48,103 nucleotides of DNA from an uncultured Bacteroidia bacterium (GTDB lineage Bacteria; Bacteroidota; Bacteroidia; Bacteroidales; F082): positions 1-48,103 of the forward strand of contig CAJVWU010000023.1 of assembly GCA_913009755.1 (NCBI GenBank). Direction: 5' to 3'. The notes beneath the pieces were generated by a model. That model made no database searches and had not been told where the DNA came from. It saw only the letters and a list, made by a program, of their open reading frames with translations. This document shows, piece by piece, positions 24,152 to 32,836 of this stretch (its first letter is position 1; the number at the start of each line of letters is the position of its first letter). The translations under genes and the position numbers were made by a program.

Positions 24152-25141
24152 ATGAAAAGTAGCCCGAAAATATACCTTGCCCCTTTTCAGGGAATAACAG
24201 GGGCCGTTTATCACGAAATTTTTGCAAGGCATTTTACAGGAATTGATAAATTCTTTACCCCTTTTTTTACCGGTGTCTCCCGGCAAAAAGCCTTGAAAGC
24301 CAATATTACAGAACTTGTAAACACAAATAGTAATGCGATCCCTGTTGTTCCGCAGATTTTAAGCAAGGATGATCGGGAGATCATTGAATTTGCAACCCAT
24401 TGCACAAAAAAGGGTTTTCGCGGGATTAACTGGAACCTGGGTTGCCCATTTCCCCGGGTAGCATCCAAACAAAGGGGATCCGGGCTGCTTGCCCATCCCC
24501 GGTTGGTTGAACAGATTCTTGGAAATGTGATGCCCGCCATTTCTTTGAAATTCTCGGTAAAATGCCGGCTGGGGTATCATCATCCGGAAGAAATACTGAA
24601 ACTTGTCCCTGTCTTCAACCACTACAATATTTCGGAACTCATAATTCACGCCCGCACCGGCAAACAGCTTTATAAAGGGGATGCATTGACTGATGATTTT
24701 GAACGGGCATTGAACATCTCAACAATTCCGGTTGTTTATAACGGTGATATCTTTTCTGTTCATGATTTCCTTAATGCGTCACATCGCTATCCGAAAATCA
24801 ACACCTGGATGATCGGGCGGGGGATACTTGTTGACCCGCTTTTGCCTGCGCACATAAAAGGGATCCCAATCTGTTCTGAGAAAAAACTACCGGTCCGAAA
24901 ATTTATTGACGATCTTTATTTTGCCTATCGAAAAAAAATGAACGACAGGTTACAGGCCATCAGTATAATGAAAGAGCTTTGGGAATATATGGCTTTTTCA
25001 TTTGAAAATCCACATCAGGTTTTTAAACTTGTTAAAAGGACAAAATCCTTTGATGATTATGAAGATGCCGTGTCTAAAATATTTCATGATTTTGAATGGT
25101 TGGGGTCCGAAAGCCGGCAATTCAGTTCCGGTTCCATTTGA
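24152..25141 (+). CDS. tRNA-dihydrouridine synthase family protein (second paralogue)
   Basis: The 329-residue TIM-barrel FMN protein is related to but clearly distinct from DusB at 15091-16068. It has IYLAPFQGITGAVYHEIF at the N-terminus, VPQILSKD, then NWNLGCPFPRVASKQRGSGLL with the likely catalytic Cys near residue 97. SVKCRLGYHHPEEI, an HARTGKQLYKG segment and WMIGRGILVDPLL follow. The replacement of the usual GCP-x-x-x-V-x-K-x-x-x-G by a variant with Arg-Val-Ala-Ser-Lys still retains key Lys and Gly residues. It may modify a different D-loop uridine. It follows the MFS gene by 8 nt. Confidence 0.85.
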   Translation: MKSSPKIYLAPFQGITGAVYHEIFARHFTGIDKFFTPFFTGVSRQKALKANITELVNTNSNAIPVVPQILSKDDREIIEFATHCTKKGFRGINWNLGCPFPRVASKQRGSGLLAHPRLVEQILGNVMPAISLKFSVKCRLGYHHPEEILKLVPVFNHYNISELIIHARTGKQLYKGDALTDDFERALNISTIPVVYNGDIFSVHDFLNASHRYPKINTWMIGRGILVDPLLPAHIKGIPICSEKKLPVRKFIDDLYFAYRKKMNDRLQAISIMKELWEYMAFSFENPHQVFKLVKRTKSFDDYEDAVSKIFHDFEWLGSESRQFSSGSI

Positions 25142-25294
25142 AATAATAATTTGACAATGACAGAAAAGTCCATCTTTCCTGCAAAACATTAAACATCAAA
25201 AATCCCACATCAAAAATCAAAAATCCATAAATCCTTCCCCACCTACCGACCAAAATCCCCTGTTCACCGATTTTTTATTTACATTCGTGCCTCT

Positions 25295-25310
25295 TGCAAA
25301 TAGATTTGCA
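25295..25310. promoter_or_regulatory. 16-bp palindrome overlapping a -7 box (possible operator)
   Basis: TGCAAAT-AG-ATTTGCA is a perfect palindrome around a 2-nt centre, and its right half contains TAGATTTG (25301-25308), a TAnnTTTG box. It lies 31 nt upstream of the LiaF-like gene, so a repressor bound here would cover the promoter. Confidence 0.5.
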
Positions 25311-25341
25311 CAATAATTAAAGAATAAATACCATTAAAATA

Positions 25342-26064
25342 ATGGAAGACAGAAAAACAGTTGACAAGAGAAGCATCATTGCTATTTTACTGATCGTTGC
25401 AGGCGGATTATTATTTCTTCAAACCTTTGACCTGATTGACTTTTCAATTCAGCGATATATTTTAAACTGGAAAACATTGTTGATTGCCATAGGTATCGTA
25501 ATCGTGGTTTCCAGCGAAAGGCGCATAACCGGCTATATTTTTATCGGGTTGGGGATCTTATTCTGGATACCGGTTTTTGCAGGTTACAACATCAGCCTGC
25601 ACCAGGTTTTCTGGCCACTTGTCCTCATTGCCATCGGGTTGATCATCCTGAACCGCAGAAATGTTCACGACCATGCAAAAAGACGACATGGCATGGCGCA
25701 GGGTGATGGGGGAAATCTTTTAACCGACTATATTGATGATGTTTCCATCTTCGGTGGAGGCACCAAAAGATATACATCGCAAAACCTGAAAGGGGGCAAT
25801 ATTACTGCGATTTTTGGTGGTTCGGAAATCGAGATGATCAATGCCAACATAGCCCCGGAGGGTGCTGTAATTGATGTTTTCACTATGTTTGGCGGCACCA
25901 AACTGATCATCCCCGGATCGTGGCAGGTAAAATCGGAAGCTTTTTCCCTGTTTGGCGGACTGACCGATAAACGCCACATCAAACCCACCGAACCCATATC
26001 GGACAAAACGATTCTTATTAAAGGGGTGATCCTGTTTGGCGGGGTTGAAATAAAAAACTATTGA
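25342..26064 (+). CDS. LiaF-like membrane protein (LiaI/LiaF TM region plus C-terminal LiaF domain)
   Basis: The 240-residue protein has four short membrane helices in residues about 10-110 (DUF5668/LiaI-LiaF-like region, with repeated GI/LIL segments). A soluble C-terminal domain follows (about 130-240) with three FGG motifs (SIFGGG, AIFGGSEIEM, TMFGGTKLII) typical of the beta-helical LiaF/YvqF cell-wall-active-antibiotics-response domain. In Firmicutes LiaF restrains the LiaSR system that senses envelope stress. Here the gene sits 43 nt upstream of a LytS-type kinase and LytTR regulator, suggesting a similar envelope-sensing unit with a different kinase family. A palindrome over its -7 box hints at autoregulation. 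Confidence 0.85.
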   Translation: MEDRKTVDKRSIIAILLIVAGGLLFLQTFDLIDFSIQRYILNWKTLLIAIGIVIVVSSERRITGYIFIGLGILFWIPVFAGYNISLHQVFWPLVLIAIGLIILNRRNVHDHAKRRHGMAQGDGGNLLTDYIDDVSIFGGGTKRYTSQNLKGGNITAIFGGSEIEMINANIAPEGAVIDVFTMFGGTKLIIPGSWQVKSEAFSLFGGLTDKRHIKPTEPISDKTILIKGVILFGGVEIKNY

Positions 26065-26107
26065 TACTAAAACCAGTTCCGTTTTTCAAATCAATTGACC
26101 AGATCAG

Positions 26108-27169
26108 ATGCTAAACCCAATATCAAAAAACAAAAATTACCTGTTAACATTCGTTGCGGTATGGGTTGTTATTTTTGGAATACAAACCTTAATCCTGAAT
26201 TACTTTTACGACCTCAACGGGTTGGTCAGCCTGGTTGATTCTGCCGTATTCAACCTTCTTTTTGCCCTCATCGGTTATAACCTGTGGTATGTTGTCCGGT
26301 TCAACCTGCGCGAATCCCCGGCAGGTTTCGACCTCATCATCAATCACCTGATTACTGCCGTCATTATCATTGCGCTCTGGATTACCCTGTCCTATTTTTC
26401 ATTACGTTTTTTATATACCGATAATAAACCTTACATCCAGTTTTTAAACGACAGCCTGCCCTGGCGTGCAGTAACGGGGATATTTTTTTATTTGCTGTTT
26501 ATCCTGTTTTATTATGTGATCCTCTATTATGAAGACTTACAGGATAAATTAAAAATTGAATCGGACCTGCAAAAACTGGTCAACGAAGCCGAGTTAAATG
26601 CTTTAAAATCACAGATCAACCCGCATTTTCTTTTCAACAGCCTGAACTCCATCAGCTCACTCACCATGACAAATCCTGAAAAAGCCCAGGAAATGGTGAT
26701 TAAACTATCTGATTTTTTAAGGTATTCGCTCAACCATGATCAAAATGAAAAAACCAATTTGAAAACAGAATTTGAAAATCTTTACCGGTATCTTGACATT
26801 GAAAAGATCCGTTTTGGCGACCGGTTGAATTTTGTCGGGAAAGTCCCCGACAAATGCCTTCATCACGAAATACCCAACATGATCCTGCAACCGTTGATCG
26901 AGAACTCAATAAAACACGGGGTATATCACAGCACCGAAGAAGTGTTGATCGAACTGAAATGCAAAGTTGAAAACGGCCTTCTCATTATTGAAATCACCAA
27001 CGATTACGACCCGGATGCTACAAAAAAAGCTGGGCACGGCATCGGGCTGACGAATATCCGCAAACGGCTGCAACTGATTTATAAGCGACAGGATTTATTG
27101 GAAACCATAGCCGATAAAATGACTTTTCATGCCATCTTAAAAATACCCATAAATGATAACAACAAATAA
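26108..27169 (+). CDS. LytS/YehU-family sensor histidine kinase
   Basis: The 353-residue inner-membrane kinase has four helices in the first 145 residues or so, a short coiled linker, and the His_kinase domain with INPHFLFNSLNSISS, His173 being the phosphoacceptor. The ATP-binding domain follows, with N-box-like NMILQPLIENSIKHG (about 258-272) and the GHGIGLTNIRKRL glycine-rich segment near 310-322. It phosphorylates the LytTR regulator encoded directly downstream, whose ATG overlaps this gene by 17 nt. It carries no extracellular sensor domain, so the membrane part or the LiaF-like neighbour may detect the signal. Confidence 0.9.
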   Translation: MLNPISKNKNYLLTFVAVWVVIFGIQTLILNYFYDLNGLVSLVDSAVFNLLFALIGYNLWYVVRFNLRESPAGFDLIINHLITAVIIIALWITLSYFSLRFLYTDNKPYIQFLNDSLPWRAVTGIFFYLLFILFYYVILYYEDLQDKLKIESDLQKLVNEAELNALKSQINPHFLFNSLNSISSLTMTNPEKAQEMVIKLSDFLRYSLNHDQNEKTNLKTEFENLYRYLDIEKIRFGDRLNFVGKVPDKCLHHEIPNMILQPLIENSIKHGVYHSTEEVLIELKCKVENGLLIIEITNDYDPDATKKAGHGIGLTNIRKRLQLIYKRQDLLETIADKMTFHAILKIPINDNNK

Positions 27170-27914
27170 TATACGCGCAATCATTGTGGAGGACGAGGCT
27201 CCTGCCCGTGACCTGATCAAAGCTTTTTTGAAAAACAACGAACACATCGAACTGATCGCTGAATGTGCCGATGGCTTCAGCGGGGTTAAAGCCATTAACG
27301 AAAACAAACCCGACCTGGTTTTCCTCGACATTCAGATGCCCAAGCTAACGGGTTTTGAACTAATTGAACTGCTTGACGACATCCCCGAAATCATTTTCAC
27401 AACAGCTTATGACCAGTATGCCATCAAAGCTTTTGAACTGAGTGCCGTTGATTACCTGATGAAACCTTTTTCGAAACAACGGTTTGATGAAGCCATCGAA
27501 AAAGTCAGGTCGCGCATGTTGCTGAAAAGCGAAACCCCGGCGAAAATCAAAAAACTTTCGCGGGCTGCAATAGAAGAATCCGGAGAAATTGAACGCCTGT
27601 TTGTGAAAACAGGCAGTAAGATTGATGTGGTCAACGTTTCAGATATAATACGCATTGAAGCTTTTGACGACTACGTGGAGATCTATACCGGTGAACGGAA
27701 ATACCTGAAAAAGGAAACCATGAATTACCTTGAAAAAAGCCTGCCTGCAAAGACGTTTTCCCGGATACACCGGTCGAACATTGTGAATGTGAATTTTATA
27801 AAAAAGATAGAAAGGTACGGCAAAGAAAGCTACCTGTTGATACTGACGGACGGTAGCCGGGTCAACGTGAGCAAATCAAGGATAAAAGACCTGAAACAGC
27901 AGTTAGGGATATAG
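27153..27914 (+). CDS. LytTR family response regulator
   Basis: The 253-residue regulator has an N-terminal receiver domain (about 1-125) with DE pair at 13-14, phosphorylated Asp59 in VFLDIQMP, a conserved Thr near TTAYD and the KPF lysine. Residues about 150-253 form the LytTR DNA-binding domain (IRIEAFDDYVEIYT...FSRIHRSNIVNVNFI...SRVNVSKSR). LytTR proteins bind direct repeats upstream of envelope or virulence genes. It is cotranscribed with and overlaps the LytS-type kinase. Possible targets are its own operon or the convergent ABC transporter, whose stop is only 9 nt away. Confidence 0.92.
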   Translation: MITTNNIRAIIVEDEAPARDLIKAFLKNNEHIELIAECADGFSGVKAINENKPDLVFLDIQMPKLTGFELIELLDDIPEIIFTTAYDQYAIKAFELSAVDYLMKPFSKQRFDEAIEKVRSRMLLKSETPAKIKKLSRAAIEESGEIERLFVKTGSKIDVVNVSDIIRIEAFDDYVEIYTGERKYLKKETMNYLEKSLPAKTFSRIHRSNIVNVNFIKKIERYGKESYLLILTDGSRVNVSKSRIKDLKQQLGI

Positions 27915-27923
27915 ACAGAACCA

Positions 27924-30380
27924 TCACTCATATTTCAAAGCCAAAGCCGGATTTTGGCGCAGGACGTGGAACGAACGAATGACAACAGAAAGAAAAGCCA
28001 GCGCCATCATCAACAGTATGCCGGCCACAAAATACCACCCGTTGATGGAAATGTGGGCGGAAAAAGTGTTCAACCACTTATTCATCAGATAATAAACCAC
28101 CGGGGAAGCTAAAAGGCCTGCAATGATAACCAGCCGAAAATAATCTTTTATCAATAATAAAATGATCCTTCTGTCCGATCCGCCCAGTACTTTGCGGATG
28201 GCAATCTCTTTTGTCCGCTGCTCAATTAGGAAAGAAGATAACCCGTATAAACCCAGACTGGAAATAAACATGACAAAAAGGGTGAAATAAATGAAAACAG
28301 AAAGCATCTTCAGGTCGGCACCATAAAGGCTTTGAATTTTATCCTTTAAAAAGGTATAGTGCATAAAATGGCCTTTGTTATATTTATCCCACACCTTGTT
28401 AATTTCCGCTATTGCAACATTTTTATGCTTTTCATCCAGCCTGACCAAGATATACCGGCTTTCTTTCGGATAAAGTAAAAAAACCAGGGGCTCAATACCG
28501 GTGTGCAACGAATAAAAATTAAAATCTTTCACAACACCCACAATCCTGCCGTTGGTTTTCTCAAAAAAAGAGACTTCCAAACGTGAACCTACCGGCTCAT
28601 CAAGGTCAAGGTCTTTGGCTGCGGCCTGATTGATGATGTAGTAATGCCCCGTATCCGTTTCCATCTTGCTGTCAAAGAACTTTCCTTCAACAAGCGGGAT
28701 TTTAAGCACATTGAAAAAACCGGTATCAACAATATATAAACTCAGGGTCTGCAATGCTTTATCCGAAGTGTCGCCCGCATGAAACAGCGACTTTCCATAA
28801 GTATATCCCGGCGCATTGTTTGCTGTGGAAACGCCGATAACGCCGGGGATGGCTTTCAATTCTATTTTAAACTCATCAGCCTGTTGGTAATAGGCCGTAT
28901 CATCGGGCGTGTTGATGACAATAATATTTTTTTCATCGAAACCCGGATCATAATTTTTTAGAAACTTCATCTGGGAAAAAATGATCATGGTGGCGATAAT
29001 CATGCCGATTGAAACCACATACTGGATAACAACCAGTACTTTACGGATGCCTCCGGCAGAAATTCCCCGCTTACCATTTATATTAATAAAGAAATTATTC
29101 CCTTTCAACACATTGGCCGGATTGTAGCGTGACAAAATAAATGCCGGAAAAATACCGCTTACCACAGCCAGTATGATCATCATAAAAATAAGCAATAACC
29201 CGAAAACGATCCCCTGCCTCGAAAACAAGTTCCCCACAAGGGTCAGGTTTTTCCCCACCAGGGCATTAAACCAGGGCATCAGCAATTCAACCAGCGACAA
29301 AGCCAGGATAAAAGCAATGAAAACTACGATAAAGGCTTCGCTGATGTATTGCATGGCCAGTTGCTTACGGAATGCACCCAGCACTTTTCGCATCCCCACT
29401 TCTTTTGCCCGTTTTAGTGACCGTGCCATGGCCAGGTTGATATAATTAATGGAAGCTGTCAGCAATATAAAACCTGCAATGATGCTAAAAATTATCAGGT
29501 ATCCGGAGTTGGTATTCGAAGGGCTGTCATAAGCCAGGGAAGTATTGAAATGTATGCTGCGTACCGGTTCAAGACTGTAAACCATATAACCGTCTATATT
29601 GATGTTTGCACTGTCAATAAACGCACTGATTTGTTTTGAGATGAAATCATTGGCCCTCTTCTCAAAACTTTCAGGACTAACCGTATCAGCCAGTTTAACG
29701 TAAGTATAAACACCCAACCAGAACCAGTCACTGTTCATTTTTTGAAGACTCTTTGGCGAGAGTGAATACTCCGAAACCACAGCATCAAAATCAAGGTGCG
29801 TGGGACAGGTGTTTTTATCAAACACCCCGGTCACCGTATATTCACGCCGGACGGTTTTCAGCTTTTTACCAACCGCCTTTTCGTTCCCGAATAGTTGCCG
29901 CGCCACTTTTGCACTGATAACCATGGAATTGGGTTTGGACAGGGCTGTTCGGGGGTCACCTTCAAAAAAATTATAATTGAATATCCTGAACAATCCCGAA
30001 TCGCTTAAAGTAATATTGGGAACTTCATATACCTTGCCGTTATAGGTAAGCGACGACATATCATTCACATCGGAAGGGTCGGTGAAAAACAACTTTGTGG
30101 CTTCTACCACTTCAGGAAAATTCTTTTTTAAAGTTCCGGCCAGCCGGAATGGGGAAATGGCCACCTTTTCCACTTTGCCTTCCAGCGAATATTCGTTCCA
30201 GACCCGATAGATATTTTTCGAATCCGACCAGTACCTGTCATATCTTATTTCGCTTTGAACATACAGGTAAATGAAGACAAAAACAGCAATACCGATGGAC
30301 AGGCCAAGGATGTTCAGGACAGTGTAGCTGCGCTGTCTGATCAATATCCTGAAACCTATTTTAAAATAATTTGTGATCAC
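27924..30380 (-). CDS. ABC transporter permease, FtsX/MacB type (full-length duplicated)
   Basis: The 818-residue inner-membrane protein has the Bacteroidota layout of two FtsX-like halves: helix near 20-40, a MacB periplasmic core domain (about 45-270), three helices (about 285-420), a further helix near 440, a second periplasmic domain (about 470-680), and three final helices (about 695-800). Each half has the conserved RAKEVGMRKVLGA or RTKEIAIRKVLGG coupling segment. Such proteins use ATP in the cytoplasm to do mechanical work in the periplasm, for instance exporting antimicrobials or moving lipoproteins. Its ATPase is encoded 55 nt upstream. No membrane-fusion or TolC gene is next to it. 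Confidence 0.9.
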   Translation of the reverse strand: MITNYFKIGFRILIRQRSYTVLNILGLSIGIAVFVFIYLYVQSEIRYDRYWSDSKNIYRVWNEYSLEGKVEKVAISPFRLAGTLKKNFPEVVEATKLFFTDPSDVNDMSSLTYNGKVYEVPNITLSDSGLFRIFNYNFFEGDPRTALSKPNSMVISAKVARQLFGNEKAVGKKLKTVRREYTVTGVFDKNTCPTHLDFDAVVSEYSLSPKSLQKMNSDWFWLGVYTYVKLADTVSPESFEKRANDFISKQISAFIDSANINIDGYMVYSLEPVRSIHFNTSLAYDSPSNTNSGYLIIFSIIAGFILLTASINYINLAMARSLKRAKEVGMRKVLGAFRKQLAMQYISEAFIVVFIAFILALSLVELLMPWFNALVGKNLTLVGNLFSRQGIVFGLLLIFMMIILAVVSGIFPAFILSRYNPANVLKGNNFFININGKRGISAGGIRKVLVVIQYVVSIGMIIATMIIFSQMKFLKNYDPGFDEKNIIVINTPDDTAYYQQADEFKIELKAIPGVIGVSTANNAPGYTYGKSLFHAGDTSDKALQTLSLYIVDTGFFNVLKIPLVEGKFFDSKMETDTGHYYIINQAAAKDLDLDEPVGSRLEVSFFEKTNGRIVGVVKDFNFYSLHTGIEPLVFLLYPKESRYILVRLDEKHKNVAIAEINKVWDKYNKGHFMHYTFLKDKIQSLYGADLKMLSVFIYFTLFVMFISSLGLYGLSSFLIEQRTKEIAIRKVLGGSDRRIILLLIKDYFRLVIIAGLLASPVVYYLMNKWLNTFSAHISINGWYFVAGILLMMALAFLSVVIRSFHVLRQNPALALKYE

Positions 30381-30435
30381 CGTTTTTAATTATAAATTAT
30401 AAACCTTTCTGTTTTGATGGCGGTCATGTTATTTT

Positions 30436-31119
30436 TTACATCAGCTTATTCAGATTTTCGTTGATGATCTGACCGTCGAACAGGTTAATAATTCTGTGGC
30501 TGTAAGAGGCATCACGCCGCGAATGGGTTACCATGACAATTGTAGTCCCTTCTTTATTCAGATCGTTCAACAGGTTCATCACCTCTTCACCATGCATTGA
30601 ATCCAGGTTACCTGTGGGCTCATCAGCAAGGATAAGTGCAGGATTGGCCACCACCGCACGGGCTACAGCAACCCGTTGTTGCTGGCCTCCAGACAACTGC
30701 AGGGGAAAAAGGTTTTTCCGGTGGCTGATCTCCATTTTTTCGATTATCTCCCTCACACGTTGTTTCCGGGATTTCTTTTTCCAGCCAAGATAAATCAGCG
30801 GCAATTCAATGTTTTCGTGGACAGTTAGTTCATCAATCAGGTTGAAATTCTGAAAAACAAAACCGATGTTTTCCTTCCTCAATTTTGCTTTTTGCTTGTC
30901 GCTCAGGCGTGAAACCTGATGCCCGAGGAAATAATATTCACCCGCATTGGCCTGATCAATTAAACCCAAAATATTTAAAAGCGTGGTTTTACCGCAACCC
31001 GAAGGGCCCATAACGGCAACAAAATCACCTGTTTCCACTGTGAGGCTGACATTTCTTAGCGCAATGGTTTCTACATCCCCCGCCTGAAATATTTTTTTTA
31101 TACCTTCTGTAACGATCAT
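30436..31119 (-). CDS. ABC transporter ATP-binding protein (LolD/MacB type)
   Basis: The 227-residue ATPase pairs with the FtsX-type permease downstream. Walker A is GPSGCGKTT (residues 38-46), the signature is LSGGQQQR (about 142-149), and Walker B LILADEPTGNLDS (about 161-173) is followed by a typical switch His in VMVTHSRRDA. The length and the VETIALRNVSLTVE N-terminus are typical of the LolD/MacB family. It is transcribed divergently from the sigma-54 regulator pair, with a 337-nt gap that holds a possible sigma-54 promoter facing this gene. Confidence 0.93.
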   Translation of the reverse strand: MIVTEGIKKIFQAGDVETIALRNVSLTVETGDFVAVMGPSGCGKTTLLNILGLIDQANAGEYYFLGHQVSRLSDKQKAKLRKENIGFVFQNFNLIDELTVHENIELPLIYLGWKKKSRKQRVREIIEKMEISHRKNLFPLQLSGGQQQRVAVARAVVANPALILADEPTGNLDSMHGEEVMNLLNDLNKEGTTIVMVTHSRRDASYSHRIINLFDGQIINENLNKLM

Positions 31120-31456
31120 AATAACACCTGAGTAAGTAACCTTTTTTATAAAATATTTGTTTGCTTTAAAGGCCGGTTAAAAATAGAAAAATGGTTTATT
31201 CTTATGAATATTTCATTTACTCCGGTGCATAATGTAAATTGATTTTCATAAATTATTTAATGTTTCTTAACAAACTTTAACTAATTCTGTGCCACAAGAT
31301 ATACCGTATTAATAAACAAGGATTTAAAAAATATTTTCAATCAGGTGTAACTTTACCTGTCCGAAATCGTCCATATTCTTGTACAGGGGTGAACAATTAA
31401 TCTGTACTTTTATTTCGGAAAAACCAACTCATTAAATACTAATTAAATTCAACTCC
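31120..31456. other. Intergenic region between ABC transporter and NtrC-type regulator
   Basis: No gene is visible in this 337-nt AT-rich stretch. It must contain the divergent promoters for the transporter (left) and the regulator/kinase pair (right). A candidate sigma-54 element lies at 31279-31294. No TAnnTTTG box is obvious for the rightward gene; TACTTTTA near 31405 is the closest, 23 nt after a TTG. Confidence 0.4.
31279..31294 (-). promoter_or_regulatory. Candidate sigma-54 promoter for the ABC transporter
   Basis: Leftward TGGCACAGAATTAGTT matches the -24 element TGGCAC exactly but has TAGT instead of TTGC at -12. It faces the ABC operon, about 160 nt before its ATG, next to a gene for a sigma-54 activator. 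The poor -12 half keeps confidence low. Confidence 0.3.
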
Positions 31457-32836
31457 ATGAGTAAAATAAAAGCCCGTCTTCTGGTGGTGGATGATGACCC
31501 TGATATTTTGCTTGCTGCCAAAATGTTTCTCAGGCAACATATTGAAATTGTACATACTGAAAAAAACCCACAAAACATACCCGCCCTGCTGAAAAATGAC
31601 AGTTATGATGTCATACTGCTCGACATGAACTTTTCCCGGGATGCAACCAGCGGCCAGGAAGGGTTTCACTGGCTGAACGTTATCCTTGAACTCGATCCGG
31701 CAGCCACCGTCATCTTCATTACCGGCTACGGCGATATTGAACTGGCCGTGCAGGGCATCAAAGAAGGGGCAACAAACTTTATCCTAAAACCCTGGGACAA
31801 TAAAAAACTACTGGCAACCCTTGAAGCTTCATTGCGTATCAGGGAATCGAAGATGGAACTGGAAAGCCTGAAATCCACGCAGAAAGTCCTGATTGCCGAC
31901 CAGGATCAGGCCTACAGCAACCTGACCAGTATCTCGCCGGCCATGAACAAGGTGATGAAAATTGCAATGAAAGTGGCCAAAACTGATGCCAATGTGTTGA
32001 TACTGGGTGAAAATGGTACGGGCAAAGAAGTTGTGGCCAGGGCCATCCACAGGGCATCGCCGCGGCACGACAATGTTTTTATCAGTGTTGACCTGGGTGC
32101 TATCACCGAAAGCCTTTTTGAAAGTGAGTTGTTCGGATATAAGAAAGGAGCTTTTACCGACGCCAGGGAGGACCGTGCCGGCCGCTTTGAAGTTGCCGGA
32201 AAAGGTACGATTTTCCTGGATGAAATTGGCAACCTGTCACAAAACCTGCAATCGAAGTTGCTCGGCGTTTTGCAAAGCAGGAAAGTGGTCAGGCTTGGGT
32301 CGAGCAAGGAAATTCCCATTGATATCAGGCTGATCTGTGCCACCAATATGCCACTTTACGAAATGGTAAGAGAAAACAAATTCCGCCAGGATTTGCTCTA
32401 TCGCATCAATACCGTTGAGATATCCATTCCGCCTCTGCGTGAACGGCTGGAAGACATTGAACCCCTCGTTGATTATTATCTGGACACCTATTGTAAAAAA
32501 TACAAAATCCAAAAAAAGCGTATTACGGCGGGAACATTAAAACGCCTGCAAAAACATAATTGGCCCGGCAATATCCGCGAACTGCAACACGCTGTTGAAC
32601 GGGCGGTTATCCTGAGCGATTCGACTATCCTTGAACCGCATGACTTTTTTATGGACGAAACAGGGAATAAAAGGGAAGACGACTTTTCTCCGGATAACAT
32701 GAACCTTGAAGAAGTGGAAAAAATACTGATCCGAAAAGTAATTGACAAACACGGGGGCAATATCAGCCGTGCTGCCAAAGAGCTTGGCCTGACCAGGGCA
32801 TCGTTGTACCGAAGAATTGAAAAATATGGTATTTAA
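31457..32836 (+). CDS. Sigma-54-dependent response regulator (NtrC family)
   Basis: The 459-residue activator has a receiver domain (about 5-125; Asp56 in ILLDMNF), a sigma-54 interaction AAA+ domain (about 160-380), and a Fis-type helix-turn-helix at the C-terminus (GGNISRAAKELGLTRASLYRRIEKYG). The AAA+ part has Walker A GENGTGKE, the sigma-54 contact loop GAFTDA (the canonical form is GAFTGA), Walker B TIFLDEIGN and an arginine-finger region. It opens sigma-54 promoters by ATP hydrolysis after phosphorylation by the downstream kinase, whose ATG overlaps this gene by 11 nt. A likely target is the divergent ABC transporter. Confidence 0.95.
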   Translation: MSKIKARLLVVDDDPDILLAAKMFLRQHIEIVHTEKNPQNIPALLKNDSYDVILLDMNFSRDATSGQEGFHWLNVILELDPAATVIFITGYGDIELAVQGIKEGATNFILKPWDNKKLLATLEASLRIRESKMELESLKSTQKVLIADQDQAYSNLTSISPAMNKVMKIAMKVAKTDANVLILGENGTGKEVVARAIHRASPRHDNVFISVDLGAITESLFESELFGYKKGAFTDAREDRAGRFEVAGKGTIFLDEIGNLSQNLQSKLLGVLQSRKVVRLGSSKEIPIDIRLICATNMPLYEMVRENKFRQDLLYRINTVEISIPPLRERLEDIEPLVDYYLDTYCKKYKIQKKRITAGTLKRLQKHNWPGNIRELQHAVERAVILSDSTILEPHDFFMDETGNKREDDFSPDNMNLEEVEKILIRKVIDKHGGNISRAAKELGLTRASLYRRIEKYGI

